Of a stretch of DNA of 38,731 nt, positions 1 to 8,656 are shown piece after piece. Both the position numbers and the translations under genes were made by a program. The stretch is from Nitrospinae bacterium CG11_big_fil_rev_8_21_14_0_20_45_15 (GTDB lineage Bacteria; Nitrospinota; Nitrospinia; Nitrospinales; VA-1). A model generated the notes under the pieces. That model was given only the letters and a program-made list of their open reading frames with translations. It had not been told where the DNA came from and searched no databases. The stretch covers positions 1 through 38,731 of the forward strand of contig PCWG01000038.1 in assembly GCA_002787235.1 (NCBI GenBank). Reading direction: 5' to 3'. The stretch's first letter is position 1, and every line of letters starts with the position of its first letter.

Positions 1-62
1 TCGGCCCAGAAAAACCCGTCAGTATCTGACTCCAAACCAAATCTTTAACAATCAATTCGTAC

Positions 63-78
63 CCCTTTTATAAAAGGG
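63..78. terminator. Perfect 16-bp palindrome downstream of the SUMF1-type gene
   Basis: The sequence CCCTTTTATAAAAGGG is a perfect inverted repeat lying about 30 bases beyond the stop of the minus-strand SUMF1-type gene. It could form a short hairpin in the transcript, but it is AT-rich with no clear loop or U-tract, so terminator function is only a possibility. The rest of bases 1-106 shows no gene. Confidence 0.25.
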
Positions 79-106
79 AATTGCACTTACGGGTTGAATT
101 CGCAGT

Positions 107-757
107 TCATTGCGCAGAAAGTGCGCACCGGAAACCGACGTAGTGAAACCTCCTGCGCGGATCGTCCATGATGCGGTGCCGGGTTTCCAAACCCGCAGTC
201 CCATTGCGCCAGGAACCCCCACGAATCGCTTTGCCGCCCAGTTCGTGATCGCTCGCGGTCCACTCGCCGACATTTCCTGATAAATCATACAGGCCCATTG
301 CGTTGGGTTTCTTTTTCCCGACAGGATGCGTTTGCTTGTCCGCGTTGCTCTTTCCCCAGGCATAGTCGCCATCCCAAACATTTCCCCAGTAGAATCGGGT
401 GGCCCTGCCAGCTTGCACCGAGTATTCCCATTCCTCCTCAGAGGGCAAGCGTTTGCCTCGCCGGGAACAATACGTAGAAGCCAGGTACCAGGAAACTTTT
501 TCCACAGGTCGGTTCGGTCCTTTGAAAAAGGCGGGATTGTTTCCCATCACAGCAAGGTAATCTCTCTGAGTGACTTCGTATTTGTCGATATAGAAAGCCG
601 GGAGGATCGAATGTCTGGGTGTGCCTGAGGCGACCCACTCCAGGGTTCCGCCGGGAATGAGGACCATGTTTTCCTCTGACGTCACTTCAGCATGGGGATG
701 GGACTCTGTAAGAATCCATATCAGTGTGGACGCAATCAAGCATCTTGCAATCAGCAT
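107..757 (-). CDS. Secreted formylglycine-generating-enzyme-like (SUMF1) domain protein
   Basis: A 216-residue protein of the FGE-sulfatase/SUMF1 fold. Residues 1-24 are a signal-peptide-like hydrophobic stretch, so the ATG at 757 is preferred over an upstream in-frame TTG at 790. Family landmarks follow in order: MVLIPGGTLEW (31-41), FYIDKYEVTQRDY (55-67), PVEKVSWYLASTYC (84-97), RLPSEEEWEY (103-112), GLYDLSGNVGEW (155-166), IRGGSW (178-183) and the terminal VGFRC (207-211). True formylglycine-generating enzymes use a pair of copper-binding cysteines; only Cys97 and Cys211 are obvious in the mature part, and neither is in the usual spacing, so catalytic oxidase activity is doubtful. Related domains serve as carbohydrate- or partner-binding modules in many bacteria. 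It is short for the family (usually about 250-300 residues). It is separated from the TPR gene upstream by 61 bases and may be the last gene of that transcript. Confidence 0.85.
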   Translation of the reverse strand: MLIARCLIASTLIWILTESHPHAEVTSEENMVLIPGGTLEWVASGTPRHSILPAFYIDKYEVTQRDYLAVMGNNPAFFKGPNRPVEKVSWYLASTYCSRRGKRLPSEEEWEYSVQAGRATRFYWGNVWDGDYAWGKSNADKQTHPVGKKKPNAMGLYDLSGNVGEWTASDHELGGKAIRGGSWRNGTAGLETRHRIMDDPRRRFHYVGFRCALSAQ

Positions 758-818
758 GGTGCGTGGGCCTTGTAATGATAGGAAAGACAATTCGTACAGC
801 CACTGAAATCTGATTGGA

Positions 819-2126
819 TCATTGTTTGCTAATCATCGGAGCCTTTACTTTGGAAAATTCTTCAGGATCGTTCGGATATTTATAAAACATTGCCGCCAAA
901 GTCTTGATGGCATTTTTTGCTTGTGTGTCGTCTTTCAATTGCACGTAAAGCTGTTTGGCGAGAATGGTATTGAAAATGGCAAAGTATCCATCCTGAATTT
1001 TATCAAAAGCCTGTCCCAGCGCATAGCGCAAGCGCGGCTCTGCCGGAAGCAAGCGTACCGCTTCACGAAGGAAAGCAAGTTCTTCGCGATGTTTTCCTTC
1101 TTTTCTGCGCAGTTGCGCGGTTTCGTATAGTACGGCTGCTAAAAGTTCCAGTACCCGTTCGTCGTCGGGAGTCAGTTCCAGCGCACTGCGCAGGGGTTCC
1201 AGAGCGTCTTCGTGCCGTTTCAATTTTTCCAAAACCCAGCCAAGATTGTAATACGCTTCGGGGACGTATTTGGGACTCAGTCGTATTGCCGTTTCTAGAG
1301 GTGTCACCGCATCCTTGTATTTTTTCATCTTGATGTAAAGCAAGCCCAGATGAAGGAAAGGAAGCGCAGACTTGCAAGTGACCGATATCGCCTGCTTGAA
1401 TCGATTGAGAGCCTTTTTGTTTTTTCCAAGACGGGCATAGGCTTTCCCGCAATGGAAATTAGCATCGACCCACAGATTTTTATCCATTTTCTGACATTCG
1501 TCAAACTTGTCGATGGCTTCGTTGTAGCGTCCCATTTCAAATAAACAGATTCCCATCGCCAAATGGGCGGGGGCATATCTGGGAAGGATGTTGGTTGCCG
1601 CGTGAAAGTGTTTCACGGCGTCCTCATTTTTTTGCATTTTACCAAACGAAACCGAAAGATTTGAATGCGCGCGGGCCAATAATTTTTTTACCGCCATGGA
1701 ATTGGGGTGTTTGATCAACTCCGGTTCAAGCAGATGCACCGCATCGTCATCGCGTCCAATTTCAACGTAGGCTCTTGCGAGCTGAAAAGCGGTGCTTTTA
1801 TTTTTCGATCCCAAAGTGAGGGCCGATTTAAGAGCACTTGCGGCTTCGCCATACCTTTGCATTTCCATCAGCACGCCGCCCAGTTGAAAAAAATAATCGC
1901 CGTTCTCCGGGTTGTCATCGATGCGTTTTTTAAGCTCAACAGCAAGCGATTTCAGGATCGCGGGTGAACGCTTGGACGTTTGCGATTCGTTTTTTTTCTC
2001 AGCGGAAGACGCATCGTTTTCCTCTGCGTTTTTTGGCGAAAACAATTTAGAGGTCAGGGCATTTTTCCAATCGGCGAATCGCGACGACAGGGGTGTATTT
2101 ATTTTTTTTTCGGGCTCAGTGGACAT
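819..2126 (-). CDS. TPR-repeat protein
   Basis: A 435-residue protein with no signal peptide. The first 75 residues are charged, low-complexity and probably disordered. From about residue 78 to 400 there is a run of roughly eight to nine tetratricopeptide repeats, each with the typical pattern of small residues at helix packing positions (for example YFQLGGVLMEMQRYGEAASA, AHLAMGICLFEMGRYNEAID, AYYNLGWVLEKLKRHEDALE). TPR arrays bind partner proteins; nothing here shows which. It starts only 3 bases after the stop of the aminotransferase gene, so the two are almost certainly co-transcribed, which hints at a shared process such as surface-polysaccharide or glycoprotein assembly. The specific role is unknown. 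Confidence 0.88.
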   Translation of the reverse strand: MSTEPEKKINTPLSSRFADWKNALTSKLFSPKNAEENDASSAEKKNESQTSKRSPAILKSLAVELKKRIDDNPENGDYFFQLGGVLMEMQRYGEAASALKSALTLGSKNKSTAFQLARAYVEIGRDDDAVHLLEPELIKHPNSMAVKKLLARAHSNLSVSFGKMQKNEDAVKHFHAATNILPRYAPAHLAMGICLFEMGRYNEAIDKFDECQKMDKNLWVDANFHCGKAYARLGKNKKALNRFKQAISVTCKSALPFLHLGLLYIKMKKYKDAVTPLETAIRLSPKYVPEAYYNLGWVLEKLKRHEDALEPLRSALELTPDDERVLELLAAVLYETAQLRRKEGKHREELAFLREAVRLLPAEPRLRYALGQAFDKIQDGYFAIFNTILAKQLYVQLKDDTQAKNAIKTLAAMFYKYPNDPEEFSKVKAPMISKQ

Positions 2127-2129
2127 AAC

Positions 2130-3287
2130 TCATTTGCGGTATTTTTTGATGAGGCCAAGCGTGGTGTCAATGACACGTGCGACGTCTTCATGGGTCATTT
2201 TAGGATAAAGTGGGAGAGAGACCACCCGGTTTGAATAGCGGGTTGCGATGGGGAAATCCTCTGCCTTATAGCCAAATTCTTTTTGATAAAAAGGTTGCAG
2301 GTGCAGGGCGATGTAATGCACGGCGACGCCGATTCCTGTTGCTTGTATCAGGTTCAGAAATTCATCGCGTGTGATGGTCAATTGTTCGAGTTTGAGAGCG
2401 ATCAGGTAGAGATGCCTGGCGTGCAGGGCATAATCCCGGGTTTGAAAAATTTCGATGGCGGGTTCATCGCGAAAGGCTTGATCGTAAATTTCTGCATACT
2501 CCTGGCGCAATTTCAGAAAGCGAGGTGCTTTTTTTAATTGATGAATTCCCAGAGAGGCATTGATGTCTGACATATTGTATTTGAACCCCGGTTCCTGCAA
2601 TACCCAGTGCGCGAACCCGGAGTTTCCGAAACGCTTCCAGGCATCCCGGCTCAGTCCGTGCAGTCTCATCGCGCGAAGTAATTCGGCCCGTGCATCGTCG
2701 TCCAGCGTCAGCATGCCGCCTTCCCCGGTGGTGATATTTTTGTTCGCATAAAAGCTGAATGCAGTAGGGTTGCCCAGACCGCCGATGGGTACGCCCTTGT
2801 ATCGGGCATCCATCGCATGGGCACCGTCTTCGATAACGGCCAATCCCTTGCGGCGGGCAATGTCTTGAATGACATCCATGTCGCAAGGATGCCCCGCAAA
2901 GTGAACGGGAAGGATGCCCCGCGTTCGAGTGGTGATTTTGGATTCTATTTTTTTGACATCCAGATTCAGCGTTTCCGGCTCTATGTCGACAAATACCGGG
3001 CGCAAGCGTTCCAGCACAAGAACGTTGGAAGTCGCAGGAAAAGTCATCGGTGTGGTGATGACTTCATCGCCGTCTTTAAAACCTGCCGATATGACGGCGA
3101 GTTTTAAACCCGCAGTGCAAGAGTTCAGGCCAATGGCATGGCGTGCGCCCACGTATTCTTTAAAATCATTTTCAAAGTGTTGAGTCTTGGGTCCGGTGGT
3201 CAGCCAACCAGATTTCAGAGTATCGACAACTTCGTTGATCTCATCCTCCTCAAGCCAGGGACGATGAAAGGGCAGGTCAATACTCAC
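2130..3287 (-). CDS. DegT/DnrJ/EryC1/StrS-family PLP aminotransferase
   Basis: A 385-residue fold-type I PLP enzyme of the nucleotide-sugar aminotransferase family, of usual full length. The N-terminus shows the family opening PFHRPWLEEDEINEVVDTL, then the substrate/cofactor segments GLNSCTAGLKLA (53-64), TTPMTFPATSN (78-88), PVHFAGHPCDMD (127-138), VIEDGAHAMDA (151-161) and the PLP-lysine region FSFYANKNITTGEGG, with the Schiff-base lysine most likely Lys183. Such enzymes transfer an amino group from glutamate to a keto-sugar nucleotide in the synthesis of amino sugars for lipopolysaccharide, capsule or glycosylated proteins. The exact sugar cannot be read from the sequence. It overlaps the upstream secreted hypothetical gene by 11 bases and is followed 3 bases later by the TPR gene. 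Confidence 0.93.
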   Translation of the reverse strand: MSIDLPFHRPWLEEDEINEVVDTLKSGWLTTGPKTQHFENDFKEYVGARHAIGLNSCTAGLKLAVISAGFKDGDEVITTPMTFPATSNVLVLERLRPVFVDIEPETLNLDVKKIESKITTRTRGILPVHFAGHPCDMDVIQDIARRKGLAVIEDGAHAMDARYKGVPIGGLGNPTAFSFYANKNITTGEGGMLTLDDDARAELLRAMRLHGLSRDAWKRFGNSGFAHWVLQEPGFKYNMSDINASLGIHQLKKAPRFLKLRQEYAEIYDQAFRDEPAIEIFQTRDYALHARHLYLIALKLEQLTITRDEFLNLIQATGIGVAVHYIALHLQPFYQKEFGYKAEDFPIATRYSNRVVSLPLYPKMTHEDVARVIDTTLGLIKKYRK

Positions 3288-4011
3288 GAGGTGTCTCCTT
3301 TGTTTGAGCAGGGTTGTTTGTGTTAATTTCAGCAGGGGTCAATTCAATGAATTCCGTCCGGTCCCATTCTGCCTGATCAGCCGGTACCATATAATGAATG
3401 GTTTTGTGGCCGCTGACGTTATGAGCGAGAGCGGCAACGGCAATCCTCCAGCCTTCTTCCGTCATTTCCCAATAGTCGAAATAAATTCTTCGCACCGGGT
3501 AATCGTAATAACCCCGTGCCCAGCGTGGATCGAGTTGTTCGCGACCCTCCAGATGCCATTGAATCTTTGCACGTTGACCATCCGGGCTGATGTATATGCG
3601 CTCAATTTCATGTCCTTTGTAAGTGAATAGCGGAATGATGAGCCAGCGATAATGAGGCTTCACGGGAATGCCCATAATATCCTTGCGCGAACCCCTTTTT
3701 TTGATTTCTTCTGCGGTCGGGATTCGGGCTCCGCTGATATGTGCGGGCGTTTTTTCTCTGAAATTGAAATCCAGTCGACCATTGAAATATTTGAATTCTT
3801 CAAACGATATTTTATGTTTGTAACGCGGGTGCTGATAATTATAAATCTTTGACCAGTTTTGCTGAGCGCGCTGAAGGATGTAATCCTTTTCTAAGGTGAG
3901 CAATTGCGCAGATTTTTTGTAGATATCGGGTGAAATTTCTGCAAAGACAATTGAGAAATTGTAGGTCGAGATCAGAAAAATCAAAAAAATAACTTTAGCT
4001 AACGCGTTCAT
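3277..4011 (-). CDS. Secreted hypothetical protein, first gene of the aminotransferase operon
   Basis: I do not recognise the family. The 244-residue product starts with a Sec signal peptide (hydrophobic core about residues 7-23, likely cut after VFA at residue 24). The mature part is rich in aromatic residues and has a block around residues 115-200 alternating charged and aromatic residues (PHYRWLIIPLF, YYDYPVRRIYFDYWEM, WRIAVAALAH), which looks like a small alpha+beta domain of the SnoaL/NTF2-like size class, although no catalytic motif stands out. Its 3' end overlaps the aminotransferase start by 11 bases, so translation is probably coupled. It is predicted to be periplasmic. Confidence 0.75.
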   Translation of the reverse strand: MNALAKVIFLIFLISTYNFSIVFAEISPDIYKKSAQLLTLEKDYILQRAQQNWSKIYNYQHPRYKHKISFEEFKYFNGRLDFNFREKTPAHISGARIPTAEEIKKRGSRKDIMGIPVKPHYRWLIIPLFTYKGHEIERIYISPDGQRAKIQWHLEGREQLDPRWARGYYDYPVRRIYFDYWEMTEEGWRIAVAALAHNVSGHKTIHYMVPADQAEWDRTEFIELTPAEINTNNPAQTKETPREY

Positions 4012-4159
4012 AAGTCTGTATTAAAAGCATCCTTGCTTCACCTGCACTTGTGTCCAAACGATTGAATGTCAATTGGGTATGTATGAGGCCGTCCCGCAGT
4101 AGCTTTCTTATCGGCAAATCACGCGTAAAGATACAGTGTCGTTTGTTATTTCATGTCTG

Positions 4160-5980
4160 TCAAATGCTTTGCAATTGTGCGGCGATTTTATCGGTGACAC
4201 CGGGAATGGTTTTCAGATCCTCAAGTGAGGCTGAACGAATTTTCTCAAGACTGCCAAATTTTTTCAACAACATAAGACGGCGTTTTTTGCCGACGCCGGC
4301 TATTTTTTCCAGAGGTGAAGACAAGCCACTTTTACCACGCAATTGCCTGTGGAAGCTGATCGCAAAACGATGCGATTCGTCGCGGACGCGTTGCAATAAA
4401 AATCGGGGCGGAGAGTTCTCACTGAACAGGACCGGCTCTTTTCTATTCGGGAGTAAAACCTCGTCGGTTTCAACGCGATTGCGATATTTCCCTTTTGCGA
4501 TGCAGGCCAGATCCACCCGGTCGGCGATGTTCAAACTTTCGAGAGCTTCCAGAGCCGAATTCAAATGACCTCTGCCACCGTCTACCAGGATCAGATCAGG
4601 AAAAGCTTTGTCTTCTCTAAGGAGACGACTGTAGCGGCGCTCGATGACTTCTTTCAGCATCGCATAGTCATTGATCCCTTCCACACGGGCAATTTTGAAT
4701 TTTCTATAGCGCGATTTGTCGGCCTGCCCGTTGACAAAACTCACCATGGAACCCACGGAATGGGTTCCTGAAATATTTGAAATATCAAAGCCTTCTATCA
4801 CTTTTGGCAGTCGTTTCAGATGCAACATGGAGCGTAAATCTTCCAATAGCCGGGTATTGACTTCGCCCTTGTCCAACTCGGTGCGCAGGGAAAATTGTGC
4901 GTTTTCTTCCGCCATGCAAACGAGGTCCCTTTTTTTTCCGCGTACGGGAATTTCGAGTCGGACGGTTTTCCCGCATTTTTCTGTCAGCCATCTGGCAATG
5001 AGTTCCGCGTCTTCTATCGGCTGAGGCAGTAAAATTTCAGCAGGAATGATGCTTTCGTTGGCATAATACTGTTTGAGGAAGGAGGACAGGGCTTCCTTGT
5101 TATCGGTTTCCTCAAGACATTTCAGCTTGAATATCTTTTCCCCAACCATTTTCCCTTCCCGGATGACCAGCACTTGCGCCATTGCAGACCGGCCTTCACG
5201 GGAGTAACCGATCGCATCTTGATCTTCGAGGGAGGTGGAGATAATTTTTTGTTTGTTGAGAACTGTTTGAACGGCAGTGATTTTATCCCGCCAGCTCGCC
5301 GCTGTTTCGTAACGCTGTGCCTCGGATGCTTCGACCATTTTTACTTTGAGGCTATCGATCAATTCTGTATTCTTTCCACGTAAAAATAAAACAACATCCT
5401 GCACGATGCGGGCGTAATCTTCCATCGAGACACCGCCAGCACAGGGGGCCAGACACCGTCCCATCTGGTGATTCAGGCAGGGTCTGCGAATGGCCGAACC
5501 GTCCAGAACATCGCGGCTTTGTCGCAGTGGAAAAATTTTATAGATGAGACGTATGGTTTCACGAACTTCCTTGACCATTGTATAAGGTCCGAAGTAAGTG
5601 TGACCGTCTTTTTTGACACGTCGAACCACAATCAGGCGTGGGAAATTTTCTCCCGTTGTCAGTAAAATATAAGGATAATGTTTGTCGTCCTTGAGCAGTA
5701 CGTTGTAGCGGGGCTGATGCTTTTTGATGAAATTGCTTTCAAGAATCAAAGCCTCGGTTTCGGTCTCTGTGGTGAGGGTTTTGATGTCCACCACTTTGGC
5801 AACGAAGGCCCGCGTGCGCGGATGCAGGTTGCGGGAGCTTTGAAAATAAGATCGTACCCGGTTGCGCAAAGACTTGGCCTTGCCTATATAAAGGATTTCG
5901 CCTTTCGAACCCTTCATGATATAAATTCCCGGACGTTGGGGAATCTGCTCAATGATATCGTTTATTTTTTGGTCTGCCAT
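4160..5980 (-). CDS. uvrC: UvrABC excinuclease subunit C
   Basis: A 606-residue full-length UvrC, the subunit that makes both incisions around a bulky DNA lesion during nucleotide excision repair. The GIY-YIG nuclease domain for the 3' cut is at residues 14-95 (GIYIMKG, ILYIGKAKSLRNRVRSYF). The UVR motif that contacts UvrB lies near residues 205-240. The C-terminal RNase H-like domain for the 5' cut covers about 375-540 (EGFDISNISG, DLILVDGGRGHL). A helix-hairpin-helix pair ends the protein (IAGVGKKRRLMLLKKFGS and LKTIPGVTDKIAAQL). The ATG at 5980 is preceded by an AGG at suitable spacing. It is divergent from the symporter gene across 106 bases. No truncation or missing motif was seen. Confidence 0.97.
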   Translation of the reverse strand: MADQKINDIIEQIPQRPGIYIMKGSKGEILYIGKAKSLRNRVRSYFQSSRNLHPRTRAFVAKVVDIKTLTTETETEALILESNFIKKHQPRYNVLLKDDKHYPYILLTTGENFPRLIVVRRVKKDGHTYFGPYTMVKEVRETIRLIYKIFPLRQSRDVLDGSAIRRPCLNHQMGRCLAPCAGGVSMEDYARIVQDVVLFLRGKNTELIDSLKVKMVEASEAQRYETAASWRDKITAVQTVLNKQKIISTSLEDQDAIGYSREGRSAMAQVLVIREGKMVGEKIFKLKCLEETDNKEALSSFLKQYYANESIIPAEILLPQPIEDAELIARWLTEKCGKTVRLEIPVRGKKRDLVCMAEENAQFSLRTELDKGEVNTRLLEDLRSMLHLKRLPKVIEGFDISNISGTHSVGSMVSFVNGQADKSRYRKFKIARVEGINDYAMLKEVIERRYSRLLREDKAFPDLILVDGGRGHLNSALEALESLNIADRVDLACIAKGKYRNRVETDEVLLPNRKEPVLFSENSPPRFLLQRVRDESHRFAISFHRQLRGKSGLSSPLEKIAGVGKKRRLMLLKKFGSLEKIRSASLEDLKTIPGVTDKIAAQLQSI

Positions 5981-6086
5981 GGGTTGCCTGATAATGCATT
6001 GTTGTCTGCAGGATTCCTTCCATTATAATCCAAGCTTAGCGTAATGGAATGCCTGTGGCACTTAAATCAAAAAATCGCGTAAATAT

Positions 6087-7439
6087 ATGACATCAAAAAA
6101 TAATGGAAGAGGTCTGTGGGCGAGTCGGATGGGTTTTATACTCGCCGCTTCGGGTTCAGCCATCGGCCTTGGCAATGTCTGGAAATTTCCTTATATCACA
6201 GGTCAAAATGGAGGCGGAGCCTTTGTTTTGGTGTATCTGGCCTGTATTTTTGTGATTGGAATGCCCATCATGCTGAGCGAATTCACTCTTGGGAGAAAGA
6301 CTCAGCTCAATCCCGTTGGTGCGTTCAAACAACTGGCACCGGGAAGCCTTTGGAACCTTGTGGGTTTTATGGGGGTGCTGGCGGGATTTCTCATTCTCTC
6401 CTTCTACGGCGTGGTGGGTGGCTGGACGCTGGCTTATATCGTGAAATCGATCACGGGTTCTTCGGTCCATTTCTCATCACCCAAAGAAGCGGGTGAATTC
6501 TTTGGTGCCTTCATTGCCAATCCGGGCGAAATCACACTTTATCATTTTCTGTTCATGAGTCTTTGCGTGGGCGTTGTCATAAAAGGCGTGCATGGCGGCA
6601 TCGAGAAAGCCTGCGATATCCTGATGCCGACCCTGCTACTCATCCTGTTCCTTTTGATGCTACGCGCTCTCACTCTGGATGGGGCAATGGAAGGGGTCGC
6701 GTTTTACCTGAAACCGGATTTTTCAAAAATCACTCCAGAGGTCATCCTGATCGCGCTGGGGCAGGCCTTCTTCTCTCTGAGTTTGGGGATGGGTGCCATG
6801 CTGACTTATGGCAGTTATTTGCCGGAAGATGAAAACCTGATCTCGGCAACCTTCTACGTTGTCCTGTTCGATACAATGATCGCTCTGCTGGTGGGGATGG
6901 TGATCTTCCCCGCAGTCTTTGCGATGGGGATGGAACCTGCGGAAGGCCCCAGTCTTGTGTTCAGTGTCCTGCCTGCGGTGTTCTCTGAAATGCCGATGGG
7001 AAATGCCGTTTCTGTCGTATTTTTTATTCTCCTGCTGATTGCTGCGCTGACTTCTGGAATTTCGCTTCTGGAGGTTGTGGTCGCGTATTTCATTGATGAA
7101 AAGGGCTGGCCCAGAAAAAAAGCGGTGCTGGCGATGGGGGCAATCATTTTCGTAATAGGAGTTCCATCGGGCCTGTCTTTTGGGATTTGGTCGGATGTCA
7201 AATTGTTTGGGATGACTTTTTTCGATCACGCGGACAACATTGCCTCGAATTACCTCTTGCCTCTGGGCGGTATGATGACGGCTATTTTTGTCGGTTACAT
7301 CTGGGGAACGGACTCTGCTCAATCTGAAATCGAACGACACAAAACCCGATTCCATTGGGTCAAGGTCTGGGCCTTCCTCATCCGCTACGTCACTCCCATC
7401 GCGGTCGCTCTCGTTTTCCTCGCCAAATTCTTCAAATAG
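6087..7439 (+). CDS. Sodium:neurotransmitter symporter (NSS/SNF) family transporter
   Basis: A 450-residue inner-membrane protein with about 11-12 hydrophobic helices, the size of bacterial NSS transporters such as MhsT and LeuT. The signature first helix is clear: ASGSAIGLGNVWKFPYITGQ followed by NGGGAFVLVYL, in which the unwound segment and Asn/Gly residues coordinate sodium and the amino-acid substrate. Later family segments include SLSLGMGAMLTYGSYL near residues 232-247 and AALTSGISLLEVVVAYF in the eighth helix region. Members import amino acids by sodium co-transport; the substrate is not evident. The gene is transcribed away from uvrC and convergent with recR. Confidence 0.94.
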   Translation: MTSKNNGRGLWASRMGFILAASGSAIGLGNVWKFPYITGQNGGGAFVLVYLACIFVIGMPIMLSEFTLGRKTQLNPVGAFKQLAPGSLWNLVGFMGVLAGFLILSFYGVVGGWTLAYIVKSITGSSVHFSSPKEAGEFFGAFIANPGEITLYHFLFMSLCVGVVIKGVHGGIEKACDILMPTLLLILFLLMLRALTLDGAMEGVAFYLKPDFSKITPEVILIALGQAFFSLSLGMGAMLTYGSYLPEDENLISATFYVVLFDTMIALLVGMVIFPAVFAMGMEPAEGPSLVFSVLPAVFSEMPMGNAVSVVFFILLLIAALTSGISLLEVVVAYFIDEKGWPRKKAVLAMGAIIFVIGVPSGLSFGIWSDVKLFGMTFFDHADNIASNYLLPLGGMMTAIFVGYIWGTDSAQSEIERHKTRFHWVKVWAFLIRYVTPIAVALVFLAKFFK

Positions 7440-7470
7440 CAGGCAACGCCTGCTGGAAATAGAACTTTCC
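7438..7470 (+). terminator. Tandem short hairpins after the symporter gene
   Basis: Starting inside the stop codon, AGCAGGC-AAC-GCCTGCT forms a perfect 7-bp stem (7438-7454), immediately followed by GGAAA-TAGAAC-TTTCC (7455-7470). The GC-rich first stem is a plausible transcription stop between convergent genes, but there is no U-tract, so it is not a canonical intrinsic terminator. The remaining bases to 7627 hold no gene. Confidence 0.35.
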
Positions 7471-7627
7471 AAAGACCGTTATCTTAAAACTTATGGTTTC
7501 TAAATGGACCCCGCTCCGGCGGGCAGTTGTGAACAAAAGAATTAGATTAGCGACTGCGCACAGTTCGCATCATTTTTGTAAACTGTACAGCCCATTGCCT
7601 CTGGCGGCTGGCCAGTGGCTTGGCGGA

Positions 7628-8224
7628 TTACATTTCGGTTCGGCCTTCGAGGGATTTGATGAGGGTGACGGAGTCGGCGTATTCGATTTCGGCTCCTACG
7701 GGCAGGCCGCGGGCGATGCGTGTTACTTTGACGTTGAGGGATTTCAGAAATTTAGAAATATAGACGGCGGTGCTTTCTCCCTCCATATCGGGATTGGTGG
7801 CGAGGATGACTTCCTTGACTTTGTCTTGCTGAACACGTTCTTTCAGAGCTTCAATGGTCAAGTCGGCGGGGCCGATGCCGTCGAGCGGGGAGATCACGCC
7901 CATGAGGACATGGTAGACACCGCGATATTCACCCAGATTTTCCATGACATAAACGTCGTGAGGTTCTTCGACCACGCAAATTTGCGTGGAGTCACGTTCG
8001 GGATTTTTGCAGATGAGGCAGGGGTTTTCGTCGGTGATGCCATGACAACTGGAACACAGGACGATTTTTTCCTGCACGTCGCGAATGGCCTGCGCAAGCT
8101 TTTTAGCACGCTCAGCGGGACCTCGCATGATGAAAAACGATAACCGTTCGGCAGTTTTTTGACCGATGCCGGGGAGTCGTTTCAATTCTTCGATCAAATC
8201 TGTTACCGGGACAGGACGCTTCAC
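7628..8224 (-). CDS. recR: Recombination mediator protein RecR
   Basis: A 198-residue protein of standard RecR length. The N-terminal helix-hairpin-helix is LIEELKRLPGIGQKTAERLS (10-29), the four-cysteine zinc motif is CSSC...CLIC (Cys57, Cys60, Cys69, Cys72), and the Toprim domain follows from ICVVEEPHDVYVME through LATNPDMEGESTAVYI. RecR works with RecO and RecF to load RecA on SSB-coated gaps. It is the last gene of the SRP RNA-dnaX-ybaB-recR cluster, a widely conserved bacterial order, and follows ybaB by 109 bases. Confidence 0.97.
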   Translation of the reverse strand: MKRPVPVTDLIEELKRLPGIGQKTAERLSFFIMRGPAERAKKLAQAIRDVQEKIVLCSSCHGITDENPCLICKNPERDSTQICVVEEPHDVYVMENLGEYRGVYHVLMGVISPLDGIGPADLTIEALKERVQQDKVKEVILATNPDMEGESTAVYISKFLKSLNVKVTRIARGLPVGAEIEYADSVTLIKSLEGRTEM

Positions 8225-8333
8225 GAATTTTTTAGAGAGGGTTTTAGAATCAGTTGAGGCGATGCACCCGTTTTTCTGTCGATGGTGTCATTGCAAATAT
8301 TCAGCTGTCTTGCAACCCTTGGGTAAAAGGATT

Positions 8334-8651
8334 TCAGGGGAATAAACCGGGGATTTTTATCCCGCCCGTAAGCGCGCTCATTTCTTCCTGGGCGAGTTCT
8401 TTGACTTTTCGGTGTACTTCGTTGGCGGCTCCTACGATGAGGTCTTCAAGGACTTCTTTGTCCTTCATGTTGATCAATTCTTCGTCAATTTCGACGGAGA
8501 GTATCTCGCTCACCCCATTGGCCGTCATTTTGACCATGCCGCCGCCTGTTGAAACTTCGACGCGTTTCAACGCCAGGTTTTCCTGCACCTCGGCGAGTTT
8601 GGTCTGCATTTGCTGTGCTTGTTTGAAAATAGAACCAAAATCTTTAAACAT
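8334..8651 (-). CDS. ybaB: YbaB/EbfC-family nucleoid-associated protein
   Basis: A 105-residue protein of the YbaB/EbfC family, small homodimeric DNA-binding proteins. The opening MFKDFGSIFKQAQQMQTKLA and the central ALKRVEVSTGGGMVKMTANG are typical, as is LEDLIVGAANEVHRKVKELA in the C-terminal helix. The family binds DNA non-specifically and is almost always encoded between dnaX and recR, as here. It starts 5 bases after the dnaX stop, consistent with translation from the same mRNA. Confidence 0.95.
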   Translation of the reverse strand: MFKDFGSIFKQAQQMQTKLAEVQENLALKRVEVSTGGGMVKMTANGVSEILSVEIDEELINMKDKEVLEDLIVGAANEVHRKVKELAQEEMSALTGGIKIPGLFP

Positions 8652-8656
8652 AATGT

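Noticed and set aside
6723-7472. Long (249-codon) minus-strand frame opposite the symporter gene
   Set aside because: Shadow of the symporter gene: highly charged, His/Arg-rich with no family features, while the plus-strand protein has clear NSS motifs.
7493-8143. 216-codon plus-strand frame opposite recR
   Set aside because: Antisense to a clear RecR; repetitive Gly/Asp/Phe composition typical of a shadow frame.
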